This document shows, one piece after another, positions 1 to 12,516 of a stretch of DNA of 64,000 nucleotides. The translations under genes and the position numbers were made by a program. The stretch is from Gorsachius magnificus (taxonomy: Eukaryota; Chordata; Aves; Pelecaniformes; Ardeidae). The number at the start of each line of letters is the position of its first letter. Within the stretch, counting starts at the first letter, position 1. The stretch covers positions 65,114,599 to 65,178,598 of the forward strand of contig CM067084.1 of assembly GCA_034008185.1 (NCBI GenBank), written 5' to 3'. The notes beneath the pieces are model-generated. The model had not been told where the DNA came from. It was given only the letters and a program-made list of their open reading frames with translations, and did not search any database.

Positions 1-3000
1 GTGCAGTTTTATGGAAAAGGAGAATTTTGAAAAGATGTTTCAGTGTCCAACAAATCAAAGACTGTTTGATAAAATTTTGTTTAGGGTTAACAAGCAATAA
101 TTCACATATTAACCTAACTGGAGAGGGAAGCCAGCAGATGACATTTCTGCTATTGAGAAAATGTTTCTGTATCACATTCAGAAATAAAGGTCATTGGAAC
201 ATTTATTTGCCTCTATGTTATATCCAGAAATTTTTAACACACTTATTCAAATTATATACTGGGTCAGATTATTCAGCCAGAAGAGAACACTCTGATCATG
301 TAATCTATCCTCATTCATGATATAGGCCCAGGTCCTCCCTGAATTAATTACTGTTTTAACTAGTAAATGATTCCCAGTAGTCTGTTCTAGTGGCTAATAA
401 TTTTTACTATTTAAAATTCTTAACATATTTCCAGTTTTAATTTTTCTAGCAGTAACTTCTAGCATTTGGCTCTTGTTACATTTTGGGGTGAAATGTTAAA
501 GAGCTTTTCATTAAGAAATTTGTCAATCCCTTAAGATTCTCTGTGAACAAATCTTTCCATAAGCTTTTCTTTGATAATCTAAACAGATAGATTTTGAGTC
601 TTTGACTATAAGGCATACTTTCCTATACTTTGATCATCCTCCTGACTCCATTTTTAATCATTTTCCTTTGGTGTATTTGCATTCAGGTTTAGAGAATTTG
701 GTTTACTCTAAAACAAGCATGCCTGATGCTTAACTTAGACCATGTATTAAGTCTATGATGGGAACATGGTGCTCTTCATTCTGGTTACACCAATGAATGT
801 TGTTTGTCAGTTTGATGTCAATGTTAGTCTTCACTTTTAAAGAAAGAAATCTGCTGGAATTCTTTTTGGAATTTGTTCCAATATGCACTTTGTGCTGCTT
901 TTCCGTCCAGTCTTTGCCAATTAGTCTCTCATTTCTTCCCTTCGTTGTATAATCTATCTTCCAATACCTGTGGGATACATTTTTCAAAAGTATGTCTTGG
1001 TGTGATGCTCATCTCCCATACAAATTAATGGTAAAGCTCCTGTTGACTTCCAGCAGCAGATAGGAGGAAGTGCCAAAATTTCTGAAAGACCTTAGCCTAA
1101 TTAATTTCTTTTTGATACTTCATAATACATTTATTGAAATCTTCCTTTAAAACATGGTGCCACCAAAGCCTCGATATATTTCTATCTGCAAAGCATTCAT
1201 TGAGTTAGTAGACAGCTCAGAAGCAACAATGATATATATATCAATATGACTGAAGTAGCAGCCTTTAAATTCTTAAAATCACCCTATGATTTAAATCACT
1301 ATGTGATTTTAAGCCCTCTATCTTGTTAGGGGCAATTGAAGTTTCAAATTTGCTTTGGAACTTTTCAGAAGTTATTTTTATGGGAGATGGGATAATGTAC
1401 GGATTTTAGAATAGAGTTTAAATTTGCTATTAATTCAAAGCAGTTTTTCATAAGTTGTGTCAGTTATCCACAGTTCATGGCTATGCCTTTAAATTTCCTT
1501 TTGCCTCCTCACTAACTAGAGACAAACCTATTCACCACATAGAACAGAGAGAAGGCATTGTCCTTTAACTATTCTAATCTCACACTAGAAAATTAGGCAT
1601 CTGGTCATTGTATATGCCCCTTTCTCATGGAAACAAGTAAAAGATCAAAAACTTTTACAGAGGCCACCATGATTCCAATTTCAGTTTTCTGGAAGACTCA
1701 TTACCAGATTAGGGAACAAGTTAACAGTCATGTCTTATTCAGGAAGCAAGTTGGATAAGTCTAATAGATTTTCCTGTGCATCATACCATGATTTACAACT
1801 CTTACATGATTTTGCAGGAAAAATATTCAAAGGATGTAATGATAATGAGGAACAATCTGTCATCTTGTTAATTGCCTTTCAAACAGCTGTAGGCTGCTAT
1901 TAGCCTGCCCTTAGCCTCCCCTTAGCCCAGCTAAAGCAACCCAGCTCTCTCATGGTCTGTTCATAGGTCCTGTGCTCTAGGTTCCAGGCCATCTAGTAGC
2001 ACTGGGATGGATGGTCTTCAGTTTCTTAAAAACCTTCTTGAACTAAGGGGCCCACACATAGATGCAGTAACCCATACCAGTGCAGACTTATTCACAGTGT
2101 CTTATTCACAACGAGAATACAGCTGGCTCATATGCTACCTCGTGTCCATCATAATCTCCAGTTGCTTCTCAGAAGGGCACTTAGCAGCCAGGCTTTTGAC
2201 TATTTCTTTGTTTATGGAAACTAAAGGTATTAGCATGACTTCCATGAATTGCAAATGTTTATTTCTAGATGCTTCTTCTTCCAGACATATATTCCGGCAC
2301 AGAAATATTTAAAATTGAAATCTTAAAAAACCGGGTGCCAGAAAGTAAGTAAGTAAGTAAATAAATATATAGAATTCTTGGGTCATTCATTGTTGACAAA
2401 ACTGCATTGACTACATTGCTATTAAGGGAGGTGGTAGCTGTACATGGCACAGCAAAATGTATTTTATGGAATTCTTTGTTCTTCAGTGTGCCATTAAATA
2501 GCAAGTTGGGAAGTGAGGAGCAGGGAGGGGAAATGAATGACTGCAGAGAGCTTCTAGGAAGTCTAGGATGTAAGTAGGGGTTGTTTTCTCCTGATACAGG
2601 GTCCCCATACTGTGCAGACACAGACATCTTACTGAAAATCTTGACTATAACTTTTTTACTCTAGCTGGTAAGCTTTAAGTGAGATTCCAGACTTCATAAC
2701 TGAATATTTTTAGTGCCTCTTGAGCCACAGTTTAAAATCATATACTGTGCTTTTGAGTCATTGTAGTAGATTCCCATTGCTAATTTGGAACCACCCCAAT
2801 CCAACAGCCCTGTAATATCTGGACAAGTACGGGAGCTAGGAAGCCTGAGCTGTGACTTTTAAATGGCTGAAGAAGATTGTAAGAAGCCCAAGTGGACTCT
2901 GATATGAAGACTGTCTGTACTGGCATATGTTCCTAGGGGGTGATCTAATCTCCTAGGCATATGAGATAAGTAAGCCAGCAGAAGTCTCCAAAATGCAACA

Positions 3001-4029
3001 TGTACCTTTTACACCATGCAGCAGTGGAACTCCTTGGAAGCCTTGCTATCTGTCACCTGTGAACGTTCTCTTCCCAAAGACACCCAAGGTACGCGATATG
3101 AGTCTTGGGACTATTGACTATGTAGGATTGTGATATGCAGCTCATAAGGTGAACTGGTTTTGGCTGGGACAGTTAATTTTCCTCTTAGTAGGTGGTACAG
3201 TGCTAAAAAAGTGGGTTTTTTTCTTTTTCATATATACTCTGGTGCATATCATTTGTGTTTTTCAGAGGAGAGAAAGCCATAAGAATAAACATTTACAGGA
3301 AAGAGGATTTTGTCACGTGGTGCATGTCCCCATCTTATAGAGAAGTTTTGATAAAGCTGTAGGGTTTTCTTAGTGTATCAAGGTCAATATGTTTTGTAGC
3401 AGAATATTTTCCTTTTGTTTTTAATTTATCAATTATGCATGCTTCAATTTCTTTGCATTAAAGATGGTATCTATTTTCTTCTGTATTTCAAGGGGTTTTA
3501 TTCTGAAGTGTTGCTTCTTTTTATGTTACTGCATGTTACATCAATACAGCATTTAATAGATTGTGCCCTTCAAGTGACTATCCATGTTTCAGATTATGCT
3601 TCCTTGAATTGTTAAACCAAAGTTTTGCAAGATAAGTTTGATATTAGAACCTATAATAATTCTTAACACCAACTTTATTAATTTCACTGTTCTTGCTGAT
3701 TACAGTTACAGTAAGTTACAACATATTATTAACTTAGAATCAAGAGGCATCCACCATTGAAACAGCCTCACTTGAGAATCAATATATCCTAACTTATTAT
3801 TCAGCTAGTATTACTGAAATAGTATTACTTGGAATATTCATTCCAGAATTCTTTGTAGCCTATGGGTTAGGCAATGACTAAAAAATCGTCACAAACATCC
3901 AGAGGCACAAAACAATGGTGTGGTTTAATGTCTACCACAGGGTTTGAATCTCCAGAGTTCCTTCACTTTTATGCTGGTGTCATGTCATTTCAATCAATGG
4001 TGTGATATCCAGGAGAATCGGGATGCAAA
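1..4029. other. AT-rich non-coding stretch, no gene seen
   Basis: The only open frames are short (at most about 120 codons), overlap on both strands and match no family I know. There is a short AAGT/AAAT microsatellite near 2341-2370. I see no exon, RNA gene or recognisable transposon here. Confidence 0.6.
2343..2370. repeat. (AAGT)n/(AAAT)n microsatellite
   Basis: About four AAGT units run into AAAT units and a short TA run. It is an ordinary tetranucleotide repeat. Confidence 0.85.
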
Positions 4030-4330
4030 GGGTTAGTACAGAATCCAGCTTTATTTAATCTTCATTAGTGATCTGGAGGTGGAAGCACACAGCTCATTAA
4101 TGGAATTTGCAGATGCTAATAAATTGAGAGAAGCTATGTACCTGAGGGAAGTCTGCAAAATAATAAAAGGGCATCCAACAGGGGTTTAAAATGTGGACAG
4201 AAAATAACAATTTAGCTCAGGAGAGCTTATATTAATACAACTCAGAAAATAATTAAAAACACAAATAAGAATGCAAATTAATTCCATACCTTAAAGAAGA
4301 GAATAAGACATTGCATCGGCAGAAGAAACT
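4030..4330 (+). pseudogene. ancient CR1/L3-like LINE reverse transcriptase relic
   Basis: Translation of about 4060-4140 in the plus direction reads like the catalytic core region of CR1-clade reverse transcriptases. A segment like ISDLEVEAHSSLMEF is followed by ADANKLREAM, which aligns with the family pattern INDLD...LxxFADDTKLxGxx. The second catalytic aspartate of the family's FADD box is replaced (FADA), and stops and frameshifts interrupt both sides. The copy is therefore dead and old, far more decayed than the CR1 copies at 55-59 kb. The boundaries are guesses: only the core of roughly 80 bp is convincing, and downstream sequence to about 4330 has only vague resemblance. Chance similarity is possible, but the spacing of IxDL, FAD and KL argues against it. 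Confidence 0.55.
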
Positions 4331-7300
4331 TCTCTCACGTACTTGGGAAGGAAACTTTGTTTTGAATTAGAACTCGTCATCAATGATAGGCAAAACAGGT
4401 AGGCAAAATAGGTAGATAGAGGCATGATGCAAGATGCTTTTGCTTTAGGGTTTTTAGTGAGCTGATGTCTCTAACTCACTATGAATGCTAAGTGAACTCC
4501 AGCAGTGGATTTCTCACAACTTTGGTTGTTTAAATAGTCTCATTCTTTGATCAGTCTGGCAGGAGGGTGACTGGATTTAACCTTGACCAAAATTTATATG
4601 ATAATATGCAGTTTGGAATTTGCAAATGTACAGATTGTATATTACTTTTGACCTTTATTAATTTTTATGCAATGGTAAAGATTAAGAATTCCATTAAAAT
4701 AAGTAAATACAGGAATTGCTGTTAATAAATAAAGAGCAAGTATTACATCTCTTTGGCCTATCAGGAATCCTCACAAAGCTGTTTTAGTCTTTTAGTAAAT
4801 TTATTTACAGAAATAAATATCAATGCTATTAAGTTTTAAACTACACGATTGAATAAATGAATTCATTTTAATTTCCGTCCTTGGACCTCAGTACCTGAAG
4901 ACATTTACGTGTCAAAAAAAAATCTGTCAGAGCAATGATTATAAGAAAATCATGGTTGTTTATACATTATTTTTATTCCTACATTAGGTTCTGGGTTTCC
5001 TCGCTGTAGGGAATAATATCTCAGATACACAGAGAAATAAAAATTGTACTGCTTGCTTTGGCTAGCTGTAAAGACACAGTCATGAGCTCATCGGGACATA
5101 ATGCTATTCAGATGTGAGCCTGAGGTTTGCTAAACATTTTCAATGATTTTGAAAGCTAATCCCTATTTCTTTTATATTTAGACAGTCAAAAGTATAATTA
5201 AAAACTTAAGTTTGTTTAGCTCATTGTCCAAACATAATACAGGTCACTGTATACCTAGCATGTTTTGCCGCAGTGTCTTCCCTCCAGTAATTTCCTACCC
5301 AGGGCACTTTCCCCCTTGTAATCTTTTCTCCTTATTTGTTCAATGTTCATATCAAACCAGAAGATGTTCCCTTTCTTTTCCCAATACAATCATTCTTCTT
5401 TCTTTTTTGCCCACCTTCTATTAAAATGATGTTTACTGCAGTAGCCCTCCCTCTGCTTTTCCCTTCCTTCTATAATTGCATTGAGGACTATTACTAATGT
5501 TTCCCTCTGTCTCTAAAGACTCTTTAAGATCAGATTAGTTGATCATTTCATCATTTTTGCAATCCCTTAGTTAGAGGTGGCCTAGAGCCTCTCATTTTGA
5601 GCGTGACTTAATATGATGTTCTTCTGTCATTGTCACTCAAGCATATGTATCACAGCTGTGAAGCTACAGAACATGCAAGTTTTGGCAGTTATCAAGCTTG
5701 CTTTGCATTTGAGGATGATGAGATAAAAAAGGGCTGTAGCACCCTGAGACATGAATGATCACATATGGGGGAGAAGGAAAGAAAATAAAGATTCAAAAGG
5801 CTTTGACCTCAAGTGCACATTTTTGTGTGTCTGGTTGCCTAACGATACACATCTGTGAAATCAGCATTGTATGCCCTTTAAAAAAGGGCAGTGCAATTTG
5901 TTGATGTTATTGTGGAATGACAGACCGTGATTTGATCAGCATTTGTACAGTACAATCGTACTCAAGAAAAATGAGGAATACTGAAAATATGTAGGCTTTG
6001 CAGACAGGCAGAGGGGGATGAGCAATGGAATGGAATTTCGGCTAATGTGTGTGGTATGTCCAGAATCTTTATCTGAGATATAGTATTAAAACTGAATTTC
6101 TCAGAAGAAATATATGTATGTCAGAGAAACATCACTGGCAGCATGAGAAAAAATAGTCATTGCTTTCATTCTGTTATTTATCTGCTTTACAAGCATAAAT
6201 CAATCATTATGCTTCAACACAAAATGGTTAATATGTCACTTTCCCCTACGCAATTCCACAGGTATCCAGTAAAACAATCTTCCTGGCTGTCAAATACACA
6301 TACCTTGGAATTGCACACCCATACATTTAGGGCCAGGTTTGCTGTCTTTCACCAACTGGAGTCCTCTCCTTCATCACACTAGGTCAGGTCACCAAAGTAA
6401 CGCTGGTGGGCTTGCTTGGCCAGCTTTCCCACATGGCAGCAGCAGAGTGCTGACCATGATTAATTGTGTTGCATTTACAGTGCTGTATTAATTGTTTTAC
6501 TTTGCAAATGAAAAAAAAAACTTTCAAAACTCTTAGGTCTCTAAGAAGACAGTTATCGATTTAGTTTCTTTGTATCAGGAATCAAAATGTATCAAGCAGT
6601 AACACTGCATAGATCATAGTTGATGTGATACTCTAAATTGATCAAAAAATCATATTTGCAGTTTAATATTGCTGTTATAACAGTGTTATAGCACTGAGAA
6701 ATGGTATTACTTTCTTATTTTCTCCTATGATCATGACTCAGGATACTGAGGATCATGAAGTATCTTCCAGCCAAATAAGCTGTTCTGAACATTCTAAAAT
6801 AAATGAATAATTAGGAAATATCAAGATTTATATTTAATTTAAAGTATTGTATTTTCTCTAAAAGATGTTTTTTATCTTTTAAGCTCTCATGGTCAATAAC
6901 TTTTGCAGTTTGTACAAAACCGGAAAGCTGACGCCAAATTGGCTGAATGCCTCTTTTTTTTCCTCTCTCTCTCTTTGGCTGTAATTGAAAAAAAAATCCA
7001 TACTTTTTACATTTTTAAATAGAAATATAGTCTAGCATTCAAATAGGAGCCTTTCCATCCCAAATGCTGAGTCCAGTGTGGTGCCCCTTAAAGCCAAACT
7101 CAAGGTGCTGTCTTTGGTTTATGGCCAGAGTGCTTAGCACCATTCTGTTGTATCAAGTCCTACCTTGTTTATTCTTTACAAAATCCATCCTAAAGCTCTA
7201 GTCTGTGATTTCACATCAGAGATTAGTAAGCCTTATAGCTGTTCCCTACCAAAAAAGATAAGACTGTTTCTCCTTTTCTCATCTACAGGGTCCTCCCATC

Positions 7301-10300
7301 TTCCTCACTGCTGTTCATCTGATACATGGTGGGTGAGCTGATAATCAGCAATTATTCACTTGGGAGGTGGCTGGAGGGAATAGTATTTCTTTACTGATAT
7401 CTTAATTAGTTCACTGTGGGGAAAGAGAATCACCCTTACTGACAGAAGGCAGATAGGCATGTATGGTGGGAAGGAGTTGCAGAGGGGAAGACAGAAATCT
7501 GTTCTGACAGCAGAGAGCATGAAACTCACCTTTAACGCCTGGTCGACAGCTTGCTGAATTAAATAGAAATTTTCCCACATGATGGGAATCCCAGCAAATT
7601 TTGAATCACATTCTTATTGATTTTTATGGTGCCCTCATAGTAATTACTCATAATACCCATAGCTGAATGCCCGACATAGGTGAGAAAATCCAGCAATACA
7701 CAATATTATACCGCTTTTTCTACTTTTAGTTCAGCATGGTCCAGACAAATTATTGCTGAATCTGGTTCTTCTCTCATTTCTGCCTATAAAATCATAAATA
7801 TCTCTGCTAAAGACAATCAAATGATGGTGCTTCGGAAGTGGACTGAGGAAGGTGTGGAGTGGTGGCTCTTGTTTGGATTGTAACCCGTTAGATCTAGCTG
7901 AGGATGGGGTGATAGAGTAATGAAGAACTTCTCAGCTCCTTTTTCCTTTCTGTTTGGAAGCTTCTAAACCAAACAAGTTGCTTGTAGTCCAGGAGGGCTA
8001 TTCTCTACTTAAAGTCTTTATTTAAAACAAAACAAAAGAAAGTTACCAAAAATTTGTTCCCACAAAAGGCACCATGAGACTGACAGGTACACTGACAAAG
8101 GATTTATTTTTTATTCAGTCCTATCTAATTGTATGTGATTATATCTATTTCAATGCACCATATAAAAACAAGCAGAAGGAAAGTTTTATAGTATGGCAAT
8201 TATAATCTAATGCAGTTTCTTTTGTCATGCACAATTCACATTCTTTGTGCAGTATGACTAATACATGTGAGGAGTTGGAATGTTTTAACACATCCCTTCA
8301 GAAACTGGGATAAAAGTAAAAGCTATGCAGTCAGATAAAAGCGAGAAATAGGACACACCAAATTTTCCAATGGCTTTGCTCTGAACTACCAGTGCCATCT
8401 GGTTTAAAGGCCAAATAAATCAGGAGAGGAAGAAGTATTTAAGAGTGATCTAAGAGTAAGAGTGATCTCCTGGTGGAATAGAAGTTCTTGATACTTTTGG
8501 TGTCTCTGCTGCTGACAGGGGAAATAGGGTGAAGATGGAAGACAGTGTATGGCTGAAACAGCAGCGCTTTGATCTTAGGCTGTGCTTTTAAACAGCTCTG
8601 CATTGTTCAGAGCCTGGCATACATTAAATCAGCTCTTATGGGTCTCCATCTGAGTGTAGGGAGAATTGCTGCTACAGGGGAGAACAGGATTTAAAAGGTT
8701 TAATGGTGAGTTTCAAATCTTACCTACAGAGCACCCTTCAATCCAGGCATGGTCATAACCAAATATCTGGCCCTGTACATCTTTCTTGTTCTTAATGAGC
8801 AATAGTTTCAATGATTACAGAGCTGCAAGTGTATGTTGAAGCCTCCCCAACCCCCATATATATATCTCCAAGACTAATCAGATAATTATAAGTTTCTAGT
8901 GACTAAATTAATCTATTCTTAATTTTTGTGGATACTAGTTTGTAGGATTTATAAAACAACTATAGATTTTTTTTTTCCTACAAGTTCTTTATGGCAGTTA
9001 TATACAATGGATGCTGGAATGGGGTTCATCCCACCCAAAAACCAGAAACTTTGTTAAAATTGTTGTCATTCTGTCTTCATAGCAACTTGCAGTGGCAGCA
9101 TAACCCCATAGTGGAAGCATGCAAGAAGGGGGTAACAATCAATAATGAAGGCACACCAGGATAAATTTCCATATTTTTTTTTCCTTTCTAACATGTGAAG
9201 GCATTACAGACCATTACAAAGTTTTATCTTGAGATGCTCACCGGCTAAAAAGTGTTAGAGCTGCCTTGATCCTTCAGTTTAATTTTCTAAATCCTTGAGT
9301 GGATGTGCCAGCTACTCTGCACCTAGATCACGTGGCTATGTGGGCGACTATAACCAAAACAGTTCTGTAATTCTGTAGCCAAGTTTATTTCAGCTTAGAG
9401 AAGCCGAGCTACATTCTCCAGCTGAACTCACTCCTGAACTCTTGTACTGCAGCTAAGTTTTAGCATGGCCAAGCACACTTCCCTTCTGTTTTTCCATATT
9501 TGACTGTATTCAAAGTGTTGCGAAAGGAGGGCACAGAAGCAGTTGTTCCAACTCTCTGCCTGCTGGCAGATCCGTCCCTGTGTAGCTCCCAGGCTGACCC
9601 TCATCCCTCCCTGCTTCCTGGGCTCAGGAGGAAGGCAGAAAGCCTGTCGCTGTAAACAATTGGTAAAGAACTGGCACAGATTTTCCTCTTCGGAGTATTC
9701 TGCATACTTTCCTGTGTATTTCCATTCTTATTTCTTTTCTTGTCAAAGAGATTTCCTGAAAAAAGTGTGAAGCAATGGTACTACCTGTTAGGAAGGGCCA
9801 GAGTTTAATTCAAATGTCTGCTCTGGTTTTGTTTTGTGTGTCTATTTCAGGACAGCTAAGTTGCAATCATGAAGCGACTCTAATCCACATGTGCCTATCT
9901 TCCCAACTCACATTCAATTATTTAATTTCACTGGTAGCTCAATGTCTAATTTCTCTTAATACTACTGAAAAACACCAGTTGTACAAATTCAGGTGTTCTG
10001 TATACTGATATTATTTTAGATTTTCCTAGCTACAGAAGATTGGTTTCAAAATAAGATACTCTTTAACATATTGTACCTTCTCCCTGTTTGCTTACATATT
10101 AGTCGGGTCAGCAGTTTTGAAATAACTACAGCCTTGTTCATTAACGTGTTTGTTGTCATTGTGGCTACACTAAACTTGGCATCGAATTACTCATCAACAT
10201 ACTGAAAAGCTGCTCTGGTGGTAGGAGGATAATCGAATTGTCAGCAAAGATCAGTAAATCAATGCTAACATTTCCTGTTTGAATTCTCTAGTTCTTCAAA

Positions 10301-10610
10301 TCCTGTTCGTAAAACAAGGAGAAAGACTTAATGGAAAATGTGCTAGAAGCCTGACTAGAATTTAAATATACGAAAAGTACTCTTCATTGTAGCAGACATA
10401 GAGAAGTGGTTGCAAAAATATATCCCTAAGTGTTTTTACATATTCCTGTACCTACTAACTAACATCTTACCAAAGACTTGGTCATTCTTTAGAAAAAGTC
10501 TTCTGTCTCACTGACATGATTTTTGTCTGCTTTTTCTTGGTTTTCTTTGCCTTTCCTTGTTTTCTTTCTTATTTTTTTTTTATTTTAATCTTTTTAATAT
10601 ATTTAGAGAC
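4331..10610. other. AT-rich non-coding stretch, no gene seen
   Basis: Open frames are short and unremarkable. Small features include an 8-bp inverted repeat at 5872-5890 and a TA run near 8857-8868. A few homopolymer A/T tracts are also present. I see no recognisable element. Confidence 0.6.
5872..5890. repeat. 8-bp perfect inverted repeat (TGCCCTTT / AAAGGGCA)
   Basis: Two 8-base arms are separated by AAA. This can form a small hairpin. It lies in non-coding DNA and may well be chance. Confidence 0.6.
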
Positions 10611-10678
10611 ATTAGTAATACAACTTTTCAGTGCTTGTGCTTTGGTATGATGTCTCCAGATGAGATTTTCTTTTCCCA

Positions 10679-11086
10679 TTGTTATATATATTTGCAGCAG
10701 TAAAAAAAACAGAGGCAGTCATCACTTTTGTGAAAATATTGAGGTTAGAAAATGTACAGAAAAAAAATCCCGATACTTTTGATGTACCAAAAATTTTCTT
10801 GGCTGGAAAATTTGCTTCCCTTAATATGCCCACTTACCCCACAGTTTTTAAGTATATTTGTGCTGTATGTACTGGTTTTAAAACAATATGTCTAAGACAA
10901 GACCAAAGACGAGCTCTGCAGCAACGTCCAAGATATAGCTGTAATACATGTGAACTGATTCTTCACAAGACAAATGTCTTAGACATGAATACTGAAAATA
11001 TTAGCACCCATCCATCTTTTCCCTGTCTTCCTTTGACCTCTATTGAAAAATGGCCTTCCTTCAAAGTATGCATTCCCTTACCATGA
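10679..11086 (+). CDS. unrecognised 135-codon ORF, doubtful gene
   Basis: This is one of the longest open frames outside CR1. I recognise no domain. The predicted product is basic and has several cysteines, including a CNTCEL-like segment late in the frame, but there is no complete zinc-binding pattern. It has no signal peptide or clear membrane segment. The ATG lies in AT-rich sequence without a notable context, and no TATA box, poly(A) signal pair or splice sites frame it convincingly. A 73-codon frame overlaps on the opposite strand. In AT-rich vertebrate DNA an open frame of this length occurs by chance often enough that I treat it as probably non-coding. An unannotated exon or a retroposed fragment remains possible. 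Confidence 0.12.
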   Translation: MLYIFAAVKKTEAVITFVKILRLENVQKKNPDTFDVPKIFLAGKFASLNMPTYPTVFKYICAVCTGFKTICLRQDQRRALQQRPRYSCNTCELILHKTNVLDMNTENISTHPSFPCLPLTSIEKWPSFKVCIPLP

Positions 11087-11415
11087 AGTCGCACCTGGAA
11101 CTGAATATGGACTGGAAGGGACAATAAGTATGAACACAACAGTTACTCATGACCCTCTTGTAAATAAGCGTTTCTTACAAGTTACACAGATGCCTGTCTA
11201 CCCTCCAGTCACGTAGGTATTGATGGTATAAAAGTCTAAAAAAAAAAGGTGAAAAAATCTCTACCCATGAAAAGAAGTAACAAGATTTCTTCAAAATAAA
11301 CAAATAAATTTGATTGTGGAGATGTTTTTCATGAACATGGTTAATTATTTTCTTTGCTGATTTTTTTTTTAAAGAGGAGCATGCCTTTTTCTACAGTGTA
11401 CTGCTTTTATTTTTT

Positions 11416-11428
11416 GGGGGGGGGGGGG
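11416..11428. repeat. 13-base G homopolymer
   Basis: An uninterrupted run of G follows a T-rich tract. It is likely to be length-variable and prone to sequencing error. Confidence 0.9.
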
Positions 11429-11972
11429 AGCAGGGCGGGAGACAGTTGCTGTTGTTGCTAACTACTTACAGCAGAGGCAAAGCTAATACTGGTACTTCAC
11501 TTCTTGAGTGCCCAAGAATAGCATCTGCAGGCTGCCGTAGGATCCCTGCAGGAGCTCAACCTCTCCTTGAGAACCGCTGCCTACAAAGCGGTGTTTGGCT
11601 GGCTCTTGTCACTGAAGAGGCAGAAGGGAGAGGAGAGGCAACATTAGTATCTGCAACTAATCCTAACATGTAAAGGGTGATGAACCCATAATGCTGTATG
11701 CACAAGGTCTCTATAGATATCTTTGCAGCATACCACATGCTTGACACATTTGCCCTTTCTGGAGAAGTGCTGTGATAGGAAGGATGGGTGGATGGGCAGA
11801 CTGGCTGTTAAGATCCAATTTTGTTTGGATGAGAAGAAGGCCTCTTTGCTTTCTAGATGACCTCACACGAGTCTGGGAGGCCAGGGCCAGCTGGACCAAC
11901 CTCTCATTTCAGGTTTGATCCCTTTGAGCGAGATTAAGATACAAACGAGGTCAGATGTCATATGTCCACCCG

Positions 11973-11978
11973 TTTATT
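11973..11978 (-). promoter_or_regulatory. LTR polyadenylation signal AATAAA
   Basis: AATAAA on the minus strand lies about 255 bases downstream of the TATA box and upstream of the presumed U5, as expected at the end of a retroviral R region. Confidence 0.6.
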
Positions 11979-12230
11979 AACTGTTTGGGGGAAAGAGAGA
12001 AAGCAGAAATAGGAAAGGAAGGAAGGAAAGACAGGAAATCAAGTGAGAGGTCCGGATAGAAGAGAGCAGACAGTCACCACCATGGATCCGCGGCGTCTCG
12101 GGGGTCCGTGCTTCTGGGGTCTTCGGTGATTGCACACGGAATCTTCGGTAGTCTCCCCAGAGGTTGGTGATCTTCCTCTGGAGTCTTCAACAGTCTCCCA
12201 CGAGGTTTCCCCACAGTCTGAGACTGCAGC

Positions 12231-12240
12231 CTTTTTTATA
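12231..12240 (-). promoter_or_regulatory. LTR TATA box
   Basis: The minus strand reads TATAAAAAAG, preceded by GC-rich U3 sequence with a GCGCAC-type motif. Its place in the LTR fits a core promoter firing toward lower coordinates, with a predicted start near 12205. Whether it is active is unknown. Confidence 0.65.
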
Positions 12241-12516
12241 GAGCACCGTCCAGCACATGCGCACATATTTCGCGCACTTTACTTTTGGCGGGCTCTGTTT
12301 CTTATCGCTGGGCAGGGGCAGGGTTCTGCTCGCATGCTTTTAAGTGGCAGCAAACTGCAAGCTTTGGTGGGCAGGTGGCCCCACTTGGGTGTCGGCTGCT
12401 TCAGCCAGCCTGCAAGCCACCTAGCCTGAGGCTAGCTGATCTTTGAAGATTGCCACAAAAAGGAGCAAGCTTTGAGACAGTTAGCTGGCTATTGAGTCTC
12501 TATTCAGTCTCCCACA

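Larger units (their letters stand above)
11890..12516 (-). mobile_element. endogenous retrovirus LTR, probably solo, minus strand
   Basis: On the minus strand the segment begins TGTGGGAGACTG at 12516, a typical LTR 5' end. It then contains a GC- and CpG-richer U3, a TATA box at 12231-12240 and, about 255 bp further on, an AATAAA at 11973-11978. This order of U3, TATA, R, poly(A) signal and U5 is diagnostic of an LTR. The 3' limit is uncertain: candidate CA ends lie between about 11892 and 11926, giving a length near 600-625 bp. I see no primer binding site or gag-like frame beyond the U5 side and none beyond the U3 side, so a solo LTR is the simplest reading. No clean target-site duplication was found, perhaps because one end is misplaced. 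The family was not identified. Confidence 0.72.

Noticed and set aside
3951..3975. GGGTTTGAATCTCC resembling a tRNA T-arm / B box
   Set aside because: No A box or cloverleaf with an acceptor stem could be formed around it.
12039..12429. 75-codon minus and 99-codon plus frames
   Set aside because: They lie inside the GC-rich U3/R part of the LTR, where chance frames are common.
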